Origin: Micromussa lordhowensis
Lineage: Eukaryota; Cnidaria; Anthozoa; Scleractinia; Lobophylliidae
Assembly (NCBI GenBank): GCA_964020085.1
Contig: OZ026607.1
Coordinates: 8,765,779 to 8,829,778 of the forward strand
DNA length: 64,000 nucleotides
Direction of reading: 5' to 3'
In this document: one piece after another, positions 55,301 to 64,000 of the stretch
How the letters are laid out: the number at the start of each line of letters is the position of its first letter
Numbering within the stretch: position 1 is the first letter of the stretch
Notes under the pieces: generated by a model
The model's database searches: none
What the model saw: the letters and a program-made list of their open reading frames with translations, nothing else
Told to the model about the DNA's origin: nothing
Program-made: the position numbers and the translations under genes

Positions 55301-58300
55301 AATTCATAAAACTGGGTGGCTGGAGTGATTTCCCTTCTGGCTGGCTATGCATAGAATAGGTTTCTTTCCTAAATGGTTATAATTTGATGTCCTGATGTGA
55401 AGATTAGACATGTCAGCAATTTAGATACTGTGCTAGACAAGCACAAACCTAAGTGAAAGGGATTTCCTTATATGGGATCACTGGTTTAATGATGCACCAT
55501 TTGATGATGTAATCAGTACCAATCCACTTTTATTAGTTCTTACTGATATACTCTTGTCAGATACAAATTTCCAAATGATTATTCTTAACAAATTCAGCAT
55601 CAATGTTCCTGAGGAAGTGGCTGTCAGGCTGTATCACAAGCAATGAATAAAGGGGGTAAGTTTTATTCTCTCCGGACAACAAAGAGCTAGAGCTCGAAAT
55701 ATCAGCTTTCGAATCTCTTTGCGGTGGCCAATTCACATTATCAACTCAGTTGATAAAACCAAATTATCTTGTCTCACAAGCAGCCTCGCTGGAAACAAGG
55801 TTTCACAACACCTACCTTGCCAAATTTTTCAGATTGTACATTGTTGCAGTTGCTGGGGAAGAGGAGGGCGGCTCAGTTGAGCGGCACAATCGTATCATTC
55901 TAGGCTTGGCACGCTAATGAATGATAAGAACAACAATATCAGGTTGATGATTCACAGATTAGAAGAATAATAAAACCAAATTACTTTATGCCAGCCCTCA
56001 CATATCATATATGAGTTTCTCAAACTCATTAATAGTTCAAAGTTAAAACAAAGGAAATCATGACCCTGACAGTGGTTTGGATATCCGGTCTTAATTAGCA
56101 TAGATTTTGACGATTTTACTTCTCCGTTTACTCCTTAGTTTTTGTTTCGATTGAGAAGATATATCAAACACGAGTGACAGTGTTTCATCAGCTATCCAAA
56201 CACCTCGAATTTCGTCAAAAATACTCCGCTGCACGTCGTATTTTCAACTCTCTTCTCGGTGTTTGGATATCCCGATGAAACACTGTCACTCGTGTTTGAT
56301 ATATTACGTCAAGCCTCAGACACTCAATTATCAATAATTATTATCAAAATTATCAATTATCTCAATTTAAAGTTTAAGGCGAATTCCTCATGTCTGAGTG
56401 GTCTAGATCTTCAAATAGTCAAATGGCTGCACTGTTCATGATGTAGTCAGAGTTTTCATAAGCAATCCAAGACTTTCTTTTGCAATCTCCAGAAACACAT
56501 TGTAGCCAACCTTCTGACATGTGTCTCCCACAAAATCTTTAGTTCTAAATCAACTTTGGTTTTGTTTTCAGCAGGAAGGTAATTGGTTTTATAGGACGGC
56601 AAGAAGTTTTGGACTGAACTTCATTGAAAGAAAAACTATCCATCAGGTGATCAAACCAGGCAGACAAGAATGGACTCACAGCTCTGGTCAATCCACCAGT
56701 TCCCAACCCTTCTTGCTAGTTTTTAAGTGATGTCATCATTTTCCAAAATTAAAAATTTACCAAGAATTCTTCTGAAGTTTTAGTTTGAACAGAGATAAGA
56801 GCTTCTAATAACTTGAGGTTTTGCAACGTTTGAGCTTGAGAGCCATGTTGGTGCCCCTTAGAAGGGCACCAACATGGCAACTTCATACAAAGCTCTATAA
56901 ATTTGGGTGAAATACTTTTCCGAAAACTGCACGAATGAAAAAAAAACCAACATCTATACAGACCTAGATCTTGGCAAGGTTGTTTATATATCTATCATCT
57001 ATCATATCACAGATTCTGAACTTAATTTATTGAATGGTTACGATTTATATTTATGATTCCATGACATTGCAAACCAGCAATTGAAACCCCTGATCAAGAT
57101 AACATTTTTTTGGAAATCCTGGTACTCCAAAGACAAGAACCTAACACTTTTGACTAATAGAAAAAGAGTTTAACTGATGTTACTTTTCATGTGCTAGTTT
57201 GTTAGGTGGACATTAAGGGATGTTTCAGATGCATCAAAACAACTGGAACATAGACAATCAGATTTTGGCCAAGTTTCTTTTTTATATTCAGTTCTGTTGC
57301 AGAGAATCCTAACAATCACGCCGGCTACAAACCTTAATTTGTGAAGCAGAAAATCCGGTTTTCTCAGTAGCCTTAGGTAATTTGAAGGGATCTGGCCTCC
57401 TTCTCTGTATTCACACATAAAAATAAAGCAAAATTAGCAACTGGTAAGACTGTGGATCCTTTACGTTAGAATGACGAAGAGCTAAGAATAATATAATGTG
57501 AGTGGAGACTGATGTAAACAAGATAGCAAAAATAAATTTTACAGTGTATAAAAAAATGTATAAATATAGAGTACATCTCTTTAAAGTATGTTCTTGAAAG
57601 TGAATTGAAAACAAAAAAAAAAAAACAAAGAAAGAAAGGAGATTGAATCTACAGTTTATTAGTGGTGGCTTACATATCGCTCATCTTCTTGTCTGGCCCT
57701 CACACTACAGAACTGACCACGTCCCTTAGCAAGGGGTGGAATTGTCCGATGTGTCCTTGCCACTCGGCCAGGTGAAACTTCATCCTGCAGAAAGAAAAGA
57801 ACATGTTACTCTAACTTACAGGTATATGTAACTGGCTTACAAGACTTAAGTACTGGATGCATGCGCTAAAATACATCATATAACAAAGTCGCACAATAAA
57901 TATTTCTGAATGTACATTTCAAGAAAGAATTCAAAATGGTTGCAATGGTGTCTTGGCAATCCCTTACAGTTCTCCTCTGATTTGGCCAAAAAATAGTCTA
58001 TTACAAACCCTTAGTAAAAGTAATATGATGGAGTGCATCCTTCTCATCAAATCACCAAATGAATGAAAGCTGTTAGCACAGACAGTCAGCCATCTCTTTC
58101 CACCTACTGGTACTTATTTTGCTACATGGTGACTTGGTGAAATCAATAGGCTTTAGTTAATCCTTTTAATTTATAGGTCATGGAATGCACTCCCAGTAAG
58201 TGTGTGTACAGTGTCCTTTCTTTTTATTCTCTCACCGACAAGTTAACTTCTTGCTGTGTCCATAATTATTATTAACAGTACCATAATTATAGCGAAATGC

Positions 58301-61300
58301 AGCGTTTGAATTTTTTCTCAATTCTCTGGTCCATTTCCAGTCTTAAAATAAATTTCAATCAAGGTTCTAATCATTCAAAGAATCATACAGCTCATCAATT
58401 TTGCAATTGTCAATTAGTTTTCTTTTTCGGCATTTGAGTAGAATACAGCCTGTATTTAAGAGAACACATTTGGGAAATGTGCTATATAAGCTTCTATTGT
58501 CTGCATGTGTGGGAAAGTCTTCTTAATATACTGGTACATTATTTTCTCAGATGTTGACACCAACTAGAAATTTGGCTCTAAGGTCTTTGCATGATCCCTT
58601 GGAATTAAAACAGTCATTTTTTACTCTAAATTAATTAGTTGAACACTGCCAAGATTACACCTGTACATACCAAGCTCAAAAAAATAACATACCAAGCTCA
58701 CATAATGCACCACAGGTGATGTATAAGATGACTGGTCGTATGGAACAATGGCTTGTACCAAACCTTTCGAAGGGAAACCATTGGCAAAATGTACTTGTCT
58801 ATTGGCGTTTGTTTTGTCGTCCTTCATCATTGTCAACTAACAAACGCTGTTTTTGTAGTTATGCACTTGTTTGTCTCAGTCATTCTAAAATTATGTTGCA
58901 TCTTCTTGTTATCTGCAAAAGTACAAAATGTGCATGCAATGCCCAGTGATTCACTGTAGACTACAAGAAATCATCTTCATAGATATACTCTCCCAGATTA
59001 TCTGGGAGTCCCCAGACACAGACTGAATCTCCCGATCTCCTGCATGTGCAGGTCCCCAAATCCCCTGGATTTGAAAGAAAGTACATATTTTGGCTGATTA
59101 TTGACATTTTTTGGGGGAACAGTTTGGAATATTTGATGCACTTTTGTGGTTGAATCAGGATAGCTCCACTGAACATACTTCTGGCCGACATGGCTTGGTG
59201 ACCTCAGGCTGGACTTTGATTTCTTTAGGTTGGCCTCTCTGCATCTTCCGGCTGAAAAAGTTACTTAGTTGTACAAAATTATGGATCTTATGCATGCATT
59301 CGCAATGATGGAACATGGGCCCAGGAAAAAAAAATGACAACAGGGCTATGCTCTAGAAGCGCCCCGGTGCCACAACCGACCAACTGTAGCCTTTTGGCGA
59401 CTAGAAAAACTTAATTTGTGTTTTGATATAACCTTAAGTGCTGGGCACCTAGGATTTCATGATTAGGAACCTTTGGGCTCTTTGTAATATTTCTCAGACC
59501 ACAGCCTTGGACAGTAAATTTCAAATGATGAAATATTCTGGAAGATATGAAATTAACAGTTTACAATAATTGTTATTGCATGTATCTTGGACGGGACAAC
59601 CACTTACATTACCAGACCCACTTGGAAGAAAACCAATGAGCAATCAAAATATAGTTAATAATAATTTTTGTCCAAACAAGAAATATCACAGATTGATCAA
59701 ACATGGTTTAATCAGATTTTCAAAGCAAGCAACTTTGGACACCAAAAATAACATGTTGAGCTAAGTTTCAAATTAAAGCAAACTCAGGTCTTAGTTACTG
59801 TGATTTGTAGCCAGGGGGATCTTAGGTCTTACATGTAGTTTTTGAGATTCAGAGGCTGTGATGGTCTTAGGTCTTATTTCTGTGATTCCGAGGTCTTAGG
59901 TCTTAGTTTTCGAGGTTCAGAGGGGTGGTGGTCTTAGGTTGTAATGAGATTTTGAGATTTGTAGGGCTCTTAGGTCTTTAGTTTTTCAGATTTAGAGGAG
60001 GTCTTAGTTTTTGAGATTTGAACAGGGTCCTAGTTACATATAGGCCCTAGTTTTTGAGAAACCCCAAGCAAGGCCGCAGCTAGAGTTAATATTTGTAATG
60101 GGGGAGGGGGAGGGCAATGAAGCAAGTGCTTCAGGAACGAGCGTCTTAATAATAAAGAAAAAGTGATCTTAAGCTGTTAAGTAGAGGGAGGAGGTCTGTG
60201 GGATACCCAGTACTCTCCTGGGTCATGCTCAGGATGTTAAAGGTAGTGATGATTGTTTATTTAGGCTATTGTGGGTATTTTCCCTAGTAAGAATAAGGGA
60301 CTCTAAATAGCCTTTGTCTTTGAATCACTTTGAATCACTTTCCTTTTGTATGTTGCTAAACTTTCCTTTTGTATGTGGCTAAATGTAATTTAGGCTAAGT
60401 TAAAATCAAGCCAATGCTGGTCAGCGGTGGTCAGGGAGTCATGCGCTTCGATGTGACATATGGGGTTTCTCGAGTCTCATGTGTTGTGTGTTCCAGCCGT
60501 GTGAGGTTGTGCAGTTTCTTTCCAGCACCGAACCGTACGTTTGTCTTGCCTTTTCTCACTCCCCTTCCCTCCCTCATTGGGGATTGGGTAAGTATTGGGT
60601 TGATAAGTATCTCTACTGGCTTGGTCAGTGTGACGGTGTCTGGTGGGTGGTTGCTGCTCGCAGAGTTGCCATGGATATCTGTGTGCCCTGCTCAAGCCTC
60701 ATGGCTCGAGGCTCGTTGCTTGCCCTCGAATCGCCACCCACTATGACAGGCATCGTCCCCAAGCTCATCTATTTGCGATGAGTTTAATTGTTGATTTATC
60801 AAGACAAACGAATCAGTTGTGTAAAGTTCCCCATTCAGATAAACTAATCAGTAGTAAAATTCAAACTATTCACACCTACATGTAGGCCTAACACAGAAAG
60901 TTAAAACATTCTACAATTGTTTTTTTTATTTTTAGTGGGGGGATTGCCCCGCCCTTGCCCCTCTGATAGCTACCAGTAGGTCAGGTCAAAAGGTCAGAAA
61001 GTGACTGGACTGAGCACGTAAACTGAGACCAAAATCTATCTTATATCTATGCAAGACTTTACATGTAAATCATTTCTTCCACTTGTCCCTTGTAAGATCC
61101 ATCACACAACAAAACTGAACTTTTATAGTTCAAATGTAATTTAAGATTAATCGTTAACCTCAATACAAATGAATACATGAAAGATCATATATATATATAT
61201 ATTTGAACTGCGGAGAAAGATATGGAGACATGATACTCATGTACTGACCAGCTCCCAGATGGCTAATGATACATGTAGCTCAGTTGGTAGAGCACTGCAC

Positions 61301-61798
61301 CAGTATTGCAGAGGTCATGGGTTCGAATCCCGTTCAGGCCTGAATTTTTCAGGCCTTAATTTCACAACTGCTTAAGTTGTGTGTACTGTTTTAAGTCATG
61401 TCTTCAAATCGTTAATATCAAGTAACTAATCAACCATGCAACGAACGTGATATCGAAGTGAATCGACAAAAATTTATTGCCGAGCAGTATTTCAGAATAT
61501 AGAGGCCACGGAGATGGTATTAAAGCGTAGCAAATGAGCTCAAGGCTTTAACGGTCAAATGGTTCTATTTTGGTCAAAACTTATTATTTTAAGCTCAGTG
61601 TTTACCAAACCGTAATTAAAGCAATCGCTGTGTGTATATGTTCATAAAGTTTGTTTTTAACATTAAAAAGTTAGTCCAAAAGACTAACTCACAAAATGAT
61701 AACACAGGAAAGCTTAGCATACAACACATATTAGTATTTGACTGAGTAACAGCATAATTTTCCGACAAAGGGTCTTGAAAGAATGATCATAATTTACC
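49322..61798 (-). CDS. Unidentified protein with C-terminal coiled coil, multi-exon
   Basis: Minus-strand coding exons 58798-58702, 57784-57674, 57404-57333, 55913-55816, 54716-54539, 54155-54055, 53649-53491, 52265-51628, 50951-50914 and 49444-49322 (ends TAG) all have AG/GT borders and join without a phase error, giving at least 537 residues. An upstream exon ending at 61798 (AAG|gtaaat) fits the phase of 58798 but has no ATG in frame, so it is 5'UTR or the start is still missing. The protein is mostly disordered-looking: a basic N-terminal part (RRRPDPFKLPKATEK), a helix near ADVEKESIQAELAGLGEVYQ, a long Ser/Thr/Pro/Asp-rich centre with IPLPYIR and NPAYHVPYIYS, and a final ~50 residues of Glu/Lys-rich heptads (ELEEIGEKKMKEFKELLEEH). 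A cytoskeletal or centrosomal scaffold would have such a layout, but I do not recognise the family and assign no function. Confidence 0.75.
49502..50180. repeat. Tandem duplication, 323-bp period
   Basis: The unit starting CAAAACACCATC(A/G)TATGG at 49502 recurs at 49825 and stays collinear to about 50180, with small indels and few substitutions (for example TTACGTAAGGGCTTATCA in both). It lies in the last intron of the minus-strand coiled-coil gene, next to its terminal exon. It appears non-coding. Confidence 0.85.
50340..50470. repeat. GCGGTATTG-rich dispersed repeat
   Basis: 'TGCGGTATT' recurs four times within about 90 bp, alternating with TTTCTCGAATTTTTTT-like tracts. I recall similar text as a dispersed repeat in corals. 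No terminal structure was found. Confidence 0.4.
51032..51196. mobile_element. Tc1/mariner-type MITE, 165 bp
   Basis: CAGTGGAATCCCGATTT and AAATCGGGATTCCACTG are perfect inverted ends, flanked by TA on both sides. The interior repeats 'CTCGAACC' words. It lies in an intron of the coiled-coil gene. Confidence 0.85.
52716..52899. mobile_element. 184-bp foldback MITE
   Basis: Left GCAATAGAGCACTTTTTCCA with TTTATATAACCTCATCTAAA is answered by TTTAGATGAGGTTATATAAA with AAAAAGTGCTATATTGC. The centre holds a second palindrome, GTTATGCAAACC..GGTTTGCATAAC. It lies in an intron of the coiled-coil gene. Confidence 0.75.
56159..56305. mobile_element. 147-bp inverted-repeat element
   Basis: ATATATCAAACACGAGTGAC and GTCACTCGTGTTTGATATAT are perfect inverted ends. 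The match continues inward through AGTGTTTCATC..TATCCAAACACC. It is a small MITE in an intron of the coiled-coil gene. Confidence 0.8.
56842..56878. repeat. Perfect short hairpin
   Basis: GCCATGTTGGTGCCC and GGGCACCAACATGGC are perfect complements around a 7-nt loop. It may be the relic of a larger foldback element; no flanking repeats were found. Confidence 0.7.
58989..59275 (+). repeat. Dispersed repeat, second copy (see 45474)
   Basis: It is collinear with 45474-45720 in the same orientation, more diverged at its 3' end. It lies in the large first intron of the minus-strand gene. Confidence 0.6.
59341..59509. mobile_element. CAGGGCTATG repeat, copy 2 (see 35132)
   Basis: The ends CAGGGCTATG and ACAGCCTTG are imperfect inverted repeats. 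The interior shares TAAGTGCTGGGCACC and GATTTCATG.TTAGGAAC with the copy in TOP2 intron 22. It is a small hAT-like MITE. Confidence 0.6.
59789..60062. repeat. Degenerate minisatellite of GGTCTTAG units
   Basis: The unit 'GGTCTTAG(GTCTTAG)TTTTTGAGATT(C/T)AGAGG' recurs about five to six times with a period of roughly 45-50 bp and much variation. It is non-coding and lies in the first intron of the minus-strand gene. Confidence 0.65.
60560..60780 (+). repeat. Dispersed repeat, second copy (see 12400)
   Basis: It shares TCAGTGTGACGGTG, GGTGGGTGGTTGCTGCT and the following block with the complement of 12400-12610. Open frames on both strands here (60414-60885) are products of the GC-rich repeat, not genes. 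Confidence 0.55.
61186..61202. repeat. (AT)n microsatellite
   Basis: An uninterrupted alternation of A and T, just upstream of the degenerate tRNA-like SINE. Confidence 0.8.
61272..61400 (+). mobile_element. Degenerate tRNA-derived SINE
   Basis: TAGCTCAGTTGGTAGAGC (D-arm/A box), a perfect CTGCA/TGCAG anticodon stem with loop CCAGTAT, and GGGTTCGAATCCC (T-arm/B box) are present. The 5' acceptor strand does not pair with TCAGGCC, so no functional tRNA can form. It shares C33 and the post-tRNA layout with the SINE at 6017 and is a diverged relative. Confidence 0.65.
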
Positions 61799-62201
61799 TT
61801 GGAATCAGTCGCCAACCAAGGGAAACGGGAACACTTGGAGACCAGTTGAATGTCAACAAAGGCACTTAACTTTCAGCCGAAAAAGATTGCCCTGATGTCA
61901 CAGAGCAACATGAATGGTTATTGGCCTTTTCCTCTTCAACTGACAAATTTGTGAAGTTTGACTTTATGCACCAAAAACAACGTGAGTAAATCAGATAAAT
62001 CATTGACAAATAGTTGACTTTTTGATCGCAGTTACCACGTGACGTCACGAATTCGATTATCCTTGACGCCAGCAATAGTAAAATATGCGGTTCTCCACCA
62101 AAACACTTGCTATGTTGTTTAAGATTACCCCGGAATTATTGATGAGCTTGTACTACGTACTTCACACACATGGCGGGCGTTTTTATCTTCGGAATCTGGT
62201 A
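61799..62201. promoter_or_regulatory. Divergent promoter region, coiled-coil gene / PARN
   Basis: About 400 bp separate the probable first exon of the minus-strand gene from the PARN start codon. CACGTG (62036-62041) overlaps a palindromic CRE TGACGTCA (62040-62047). No TATA box is evident. A head-to-head arrangement with a shared E-box/CRE core fits a bidirectional housekeeping promoter, but the start sites are inferred, not seen. Confidence 0.45.
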
Positions 62202-62202
62202 A
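62170..62202 (+). other. Upstream ORF overlapping the PARN start (TAATG)
   Basis: An ATG at 62170 opens a 10-codon frame (MAGVFIFGIW) whose TAA stop (62200-62202) shares its last A with the ATG of PARN (62202-62204). If it is in the mRNA, it would favour termination-reinitiation as a control on PARN translation. Confidence 0.55.
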
Positions 62203-64000
62203 TGGAGATTTTGCGCTCCAGTTTCCTTCAATCGCTCCCCGCTATCTCTGATGCGATAAATTCAGCTTCCTTACTTGCAATTGATGCGGAATTTTCGGGC
62301 CTGAACGTGAAATGGGGAGTCGAAAACTCTTTTGACACACCGCAGGAACGCTACTCAAAACTCAAGGAAGGTTCTAAAGAGTTCATTATTTTCCAGTTTG
62401 GATTATGTACCTTTACTTGGGATAAAAAGCAAGAATTGTACATCGCAAAGCCTTTTAACTTTTACATCTTTCCAAAGGTGTGGAATAGGCAATGCCCGGA
62501 TGTGCGCTTTTTGTGTCAAAGTTCCAGTATTGATTTCCTTACTGAGCACGGCTTCGACTTCAACAAACTTTTTCGTGAAGGAATTTCCTATTTGCGACCG
62601 TATGATGAGCAGAAACTGAGGGAACATTTTCTTGCGAGGAACACGCAAGATTCATTTGTTTCAACTTCGTTAACTTCCCCCAATTCCACTACTGAAGCAA
62701 GTGGGGGATCCTCTCAGAAGAAAGCAGCTGTTCCCCCGGAACACAAGCAGTTTGTAGAGAAAGCGTGTGACAGAATAGAAGAAATGCTTAAGGATCCGGA
62801 GGGGAAGGTCACTCAATTTCCACCATGCAATGGCTATCTAAGAAAGCTGATTTACCAATCTGCTAAACAACGATTTAAGGCTGGGATCCACATGGAAGCA
62901 GCAACAAATGAGAAGAAGGAACGATTCATTGTGGTTACTAAAGTCAATGAGGATGAAAAAAAGAAACTGCAAGAAGAAAAAGAGGCAAAAGAACAAGAAC
63001 TGATTGAAAATGCCGTTGGTTTCACTCAAGTTGTGAAAATGATCTCGCAGTCTGGTAAACTGGTTGTGGGACACAACATGTTTCTTGATCTGATTCATGT
63101 AATTGAGCAGTTTTTATGCCCTCTGCCAGAACACCTAGAAGACTTCAAAGCTACCATCAGTGCAGTATTTCCAAGGCTTGTTGACACAAAGGTCATGGCA
63201 AACACACAGCCCTTCAGAGATCTTATTCCTTCATCTGTGCTGGCAGATCTTGTTAAACAGGTTTCTAAGAAGCCGTTCCAGAAGGTTGCAGTGCAATTTG
63301 ATAATCAGTTCAGTGATTATGGAGAAAGCGATGAGAAACCTCATGAAGCGGGCTATGATGCTTACATCACTGGACTTGCATTTGTTTCCATGGCAAACTA
63401 CCTTGGTTCTTTCCAAGAACCTCCAAAGATCAACATCATGCCGGATTCTTCCTTGGTGGTTCCGTTCTTGAACAAAATTTTTGTCATGAGGATGGAGGAT
63501 ATTCCGTACCTAAATTTAGCAGGGGCTGACCTGAATCCTTCCCGTGATCATGTATTCTATTTAACATTCCCAAGCGACTGGAAGCAAGGAGACATTCTTG
63601 ACTTGTTCAGTAACTTTGGTTTTGTTTATATCTCCTGGATCAACAGCACCTCTGCTTTTGTCTCACTGGCTCGAAGGGAGAATGCCAACAAGGTGTTGAG
63701 TACACTAGATTGCGAAGGGGAATGTTATACCATAGCTTCTTATGCTGAGCACAGACGGCAGTTACATAGTGAGAATGATGACGGCTTGAAATATGAGAGG
63801 CATACACCTCTTAAAAGACCAAGGCACATTGAGGTCACTTGGAAAACTTCATCACCCAAAGAAATCCTGGCAGGCAAGACAAGAATCGATGAAAGCAGTG
63901 AACCAGAAGAAGGAGAGATAGTGGACGATGAAGAATCTCCAGAGCCCGCCAAAAAGAAGCAAAAGAAAGAAGACAAAGTATTTGAGGAACCTACAGATTG
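62202..64000 (+). CDS. PARN: Poly(A)-specific ribonuclease PARN (3' end cut by window)
   Basis: PARN is the Mg-dependent DEDD-family 3' exonuclease that shortens mRNA poly(A) tails and trims small RNAs. The frame is open for 599 codons without an intron. The start MEILRSSF matches the family, and catalytic D28 and E30 sit at the same numbers as in human PARN; D296 (GHNMFLD) and D386 (HEAGYDAY, with H381) correspond to human D292, D382 and H377. An R3H domain lies near 175-250 (CNGYLRKLIYQ..KGxH-like). An RRM near 440-515 contains HVFYLTFPSDW and FGFVYISWINSTSAFVSL. The C-terminal part is acidic, then lysine-rich (KKKQKKEDK). The last visible residues FEEPTD plus 'TG' suggest a terminal Trp like the ..PDTW end of human PARN, so only a base or two plus the stop may be missing. 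Human PARN has 639 residues. Confidence 0.96.
   Translation, partial: MEILRSSFLQSLPAISDAINSASLLAIDAEFSGLNVKWGVENSFDTPQERYSKLKEGSKEFIIFQFGLCTFTWDKKQELYIAKPFNFYIFPKVWNRQCPDVRFLCQSSSIDFLTEHGFDFNKLFREGISYLRPYDEQKLREHFLARNTQDSFVSTSLTSPNSTTEASGGSSQKKAAVPPEHKQFVEKACDRIEEMLKDPEGKVTQFPPCNGYLRKLIYQSAKQRFKAGIHMEAATNEKKERFIVVTKVNEDEKKKLQEEKEAKEQELIENAVGFTQVVKMISQSGKLVVGHNMFLDLIHVIEQFLCPLPEHLEDFKATISAVFPRLVDTKVMANTQPFRDLIPSSVLADLVKQVSKKPFQKVAVQFDNQFSDYGESDEKPHEAGYDAYITGLAFVSMANYLGSFQEPPKINIMPDSSLVVPFLNKIFVMRMEDIPYLNLAGADLNPSRDHVFYLTFPSDWKQGDILDLFSNFGFVYISWINSTSAFVSLARRENANKVLSTLDCEGECYTIASYAEHRRQLHSENDDGLKYERHTPLKRPRHIEVTWKTSSPKEILAGKTRIDESSEPEEGEIVDDEESPEPAKKKQKKEDKVFEEPTD

Noticed and set aside
60414..60885. 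Overlapping 110-, 100- and 80-codon plus frames
   Set aside because: They lie in a dispersed repeat also present, inverted, in TOP2 intron 7.
62332..63471. Frames in other phases and on minus within PARN
   Set aside because: The main PARN frame is continuous from 62202 with all catalytic residues; these are shadows.

Overview
This is nuclear DNA of an animal. The genes have many short exons with GT..AG introns, the spacers and introns are AT-rich, and small inverted-repeat transposons are everywhere. Several repeats look like families I associate with anthozoan cnidarians, so a stony coral or close relative is the most likely source: a Penelope-like fragment, a tRNA-derived SINE, and a short transposon ending GGCC..GTTGTTCGAAAGGTGGATAA. 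That attribution is inference from pattern memory. No bacterial, organellar or CRISPR features are present.

Layout. (1) 1-7100 is repeat-rich flank with a 181-bp MITE, weak exon candidates, a Penelope-like remnant, an 808-bp inverted duplication (4112-4919) and a SINE carrying a nested foldback element. (2) 7401-36352 (+) is a complete DNA topoisomerase II gene. I resolved it into 24 coding exons whose phases all agree, giving a 1590-residue protein with every catalytic motif. Its introns hold most of the mobile elements. (3) 36353-42404 is the convergent spacer, with a 663-bp foldback element. (4) 46907-42405 (-) is a complete two-exon EHD protein (dynamin-like, endocytic recycling; 545 residues). 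(5) 61798-49322 (-) is a gene of at least ten exons that I do not recognise. It encodes at least 537 residues and ends in a coiled coil; its N-terminus is unresolved. (6) 62202-64000 (+) is an uninterrupted PARN (poly(A)-specific ribonuclease) reading frame that runs off the right edge, probably one base short of its final tryptophan codon.

TOP2 and EHD point tail to tail. EHD and the unknown gene are in tandem on the minus strand. The unknown gene and PARN diverge from a roughly 400-bp spacer containing a CACGTG/TGACGTCA composite. I see no operon-like or pathway link between the genes; they are housekeeping functions (DNA topology, membrane recycling, mRNA deadenylation).

The most noteworthy structures are: a short insertion that duplicated the splice donor of TOP2 exon 9; two 2.0-2.3-kb Tc1/mariner-type elements with ACGCGT-rich ends, one holding a nested element with an exon-like segment; an 8-bp-TSD element packed with TCGGTCGATA-type motifs; a PARN frame with no introns whose upstream ORF stops on the PARN start codon; and the unidentified coiled-coil gene.
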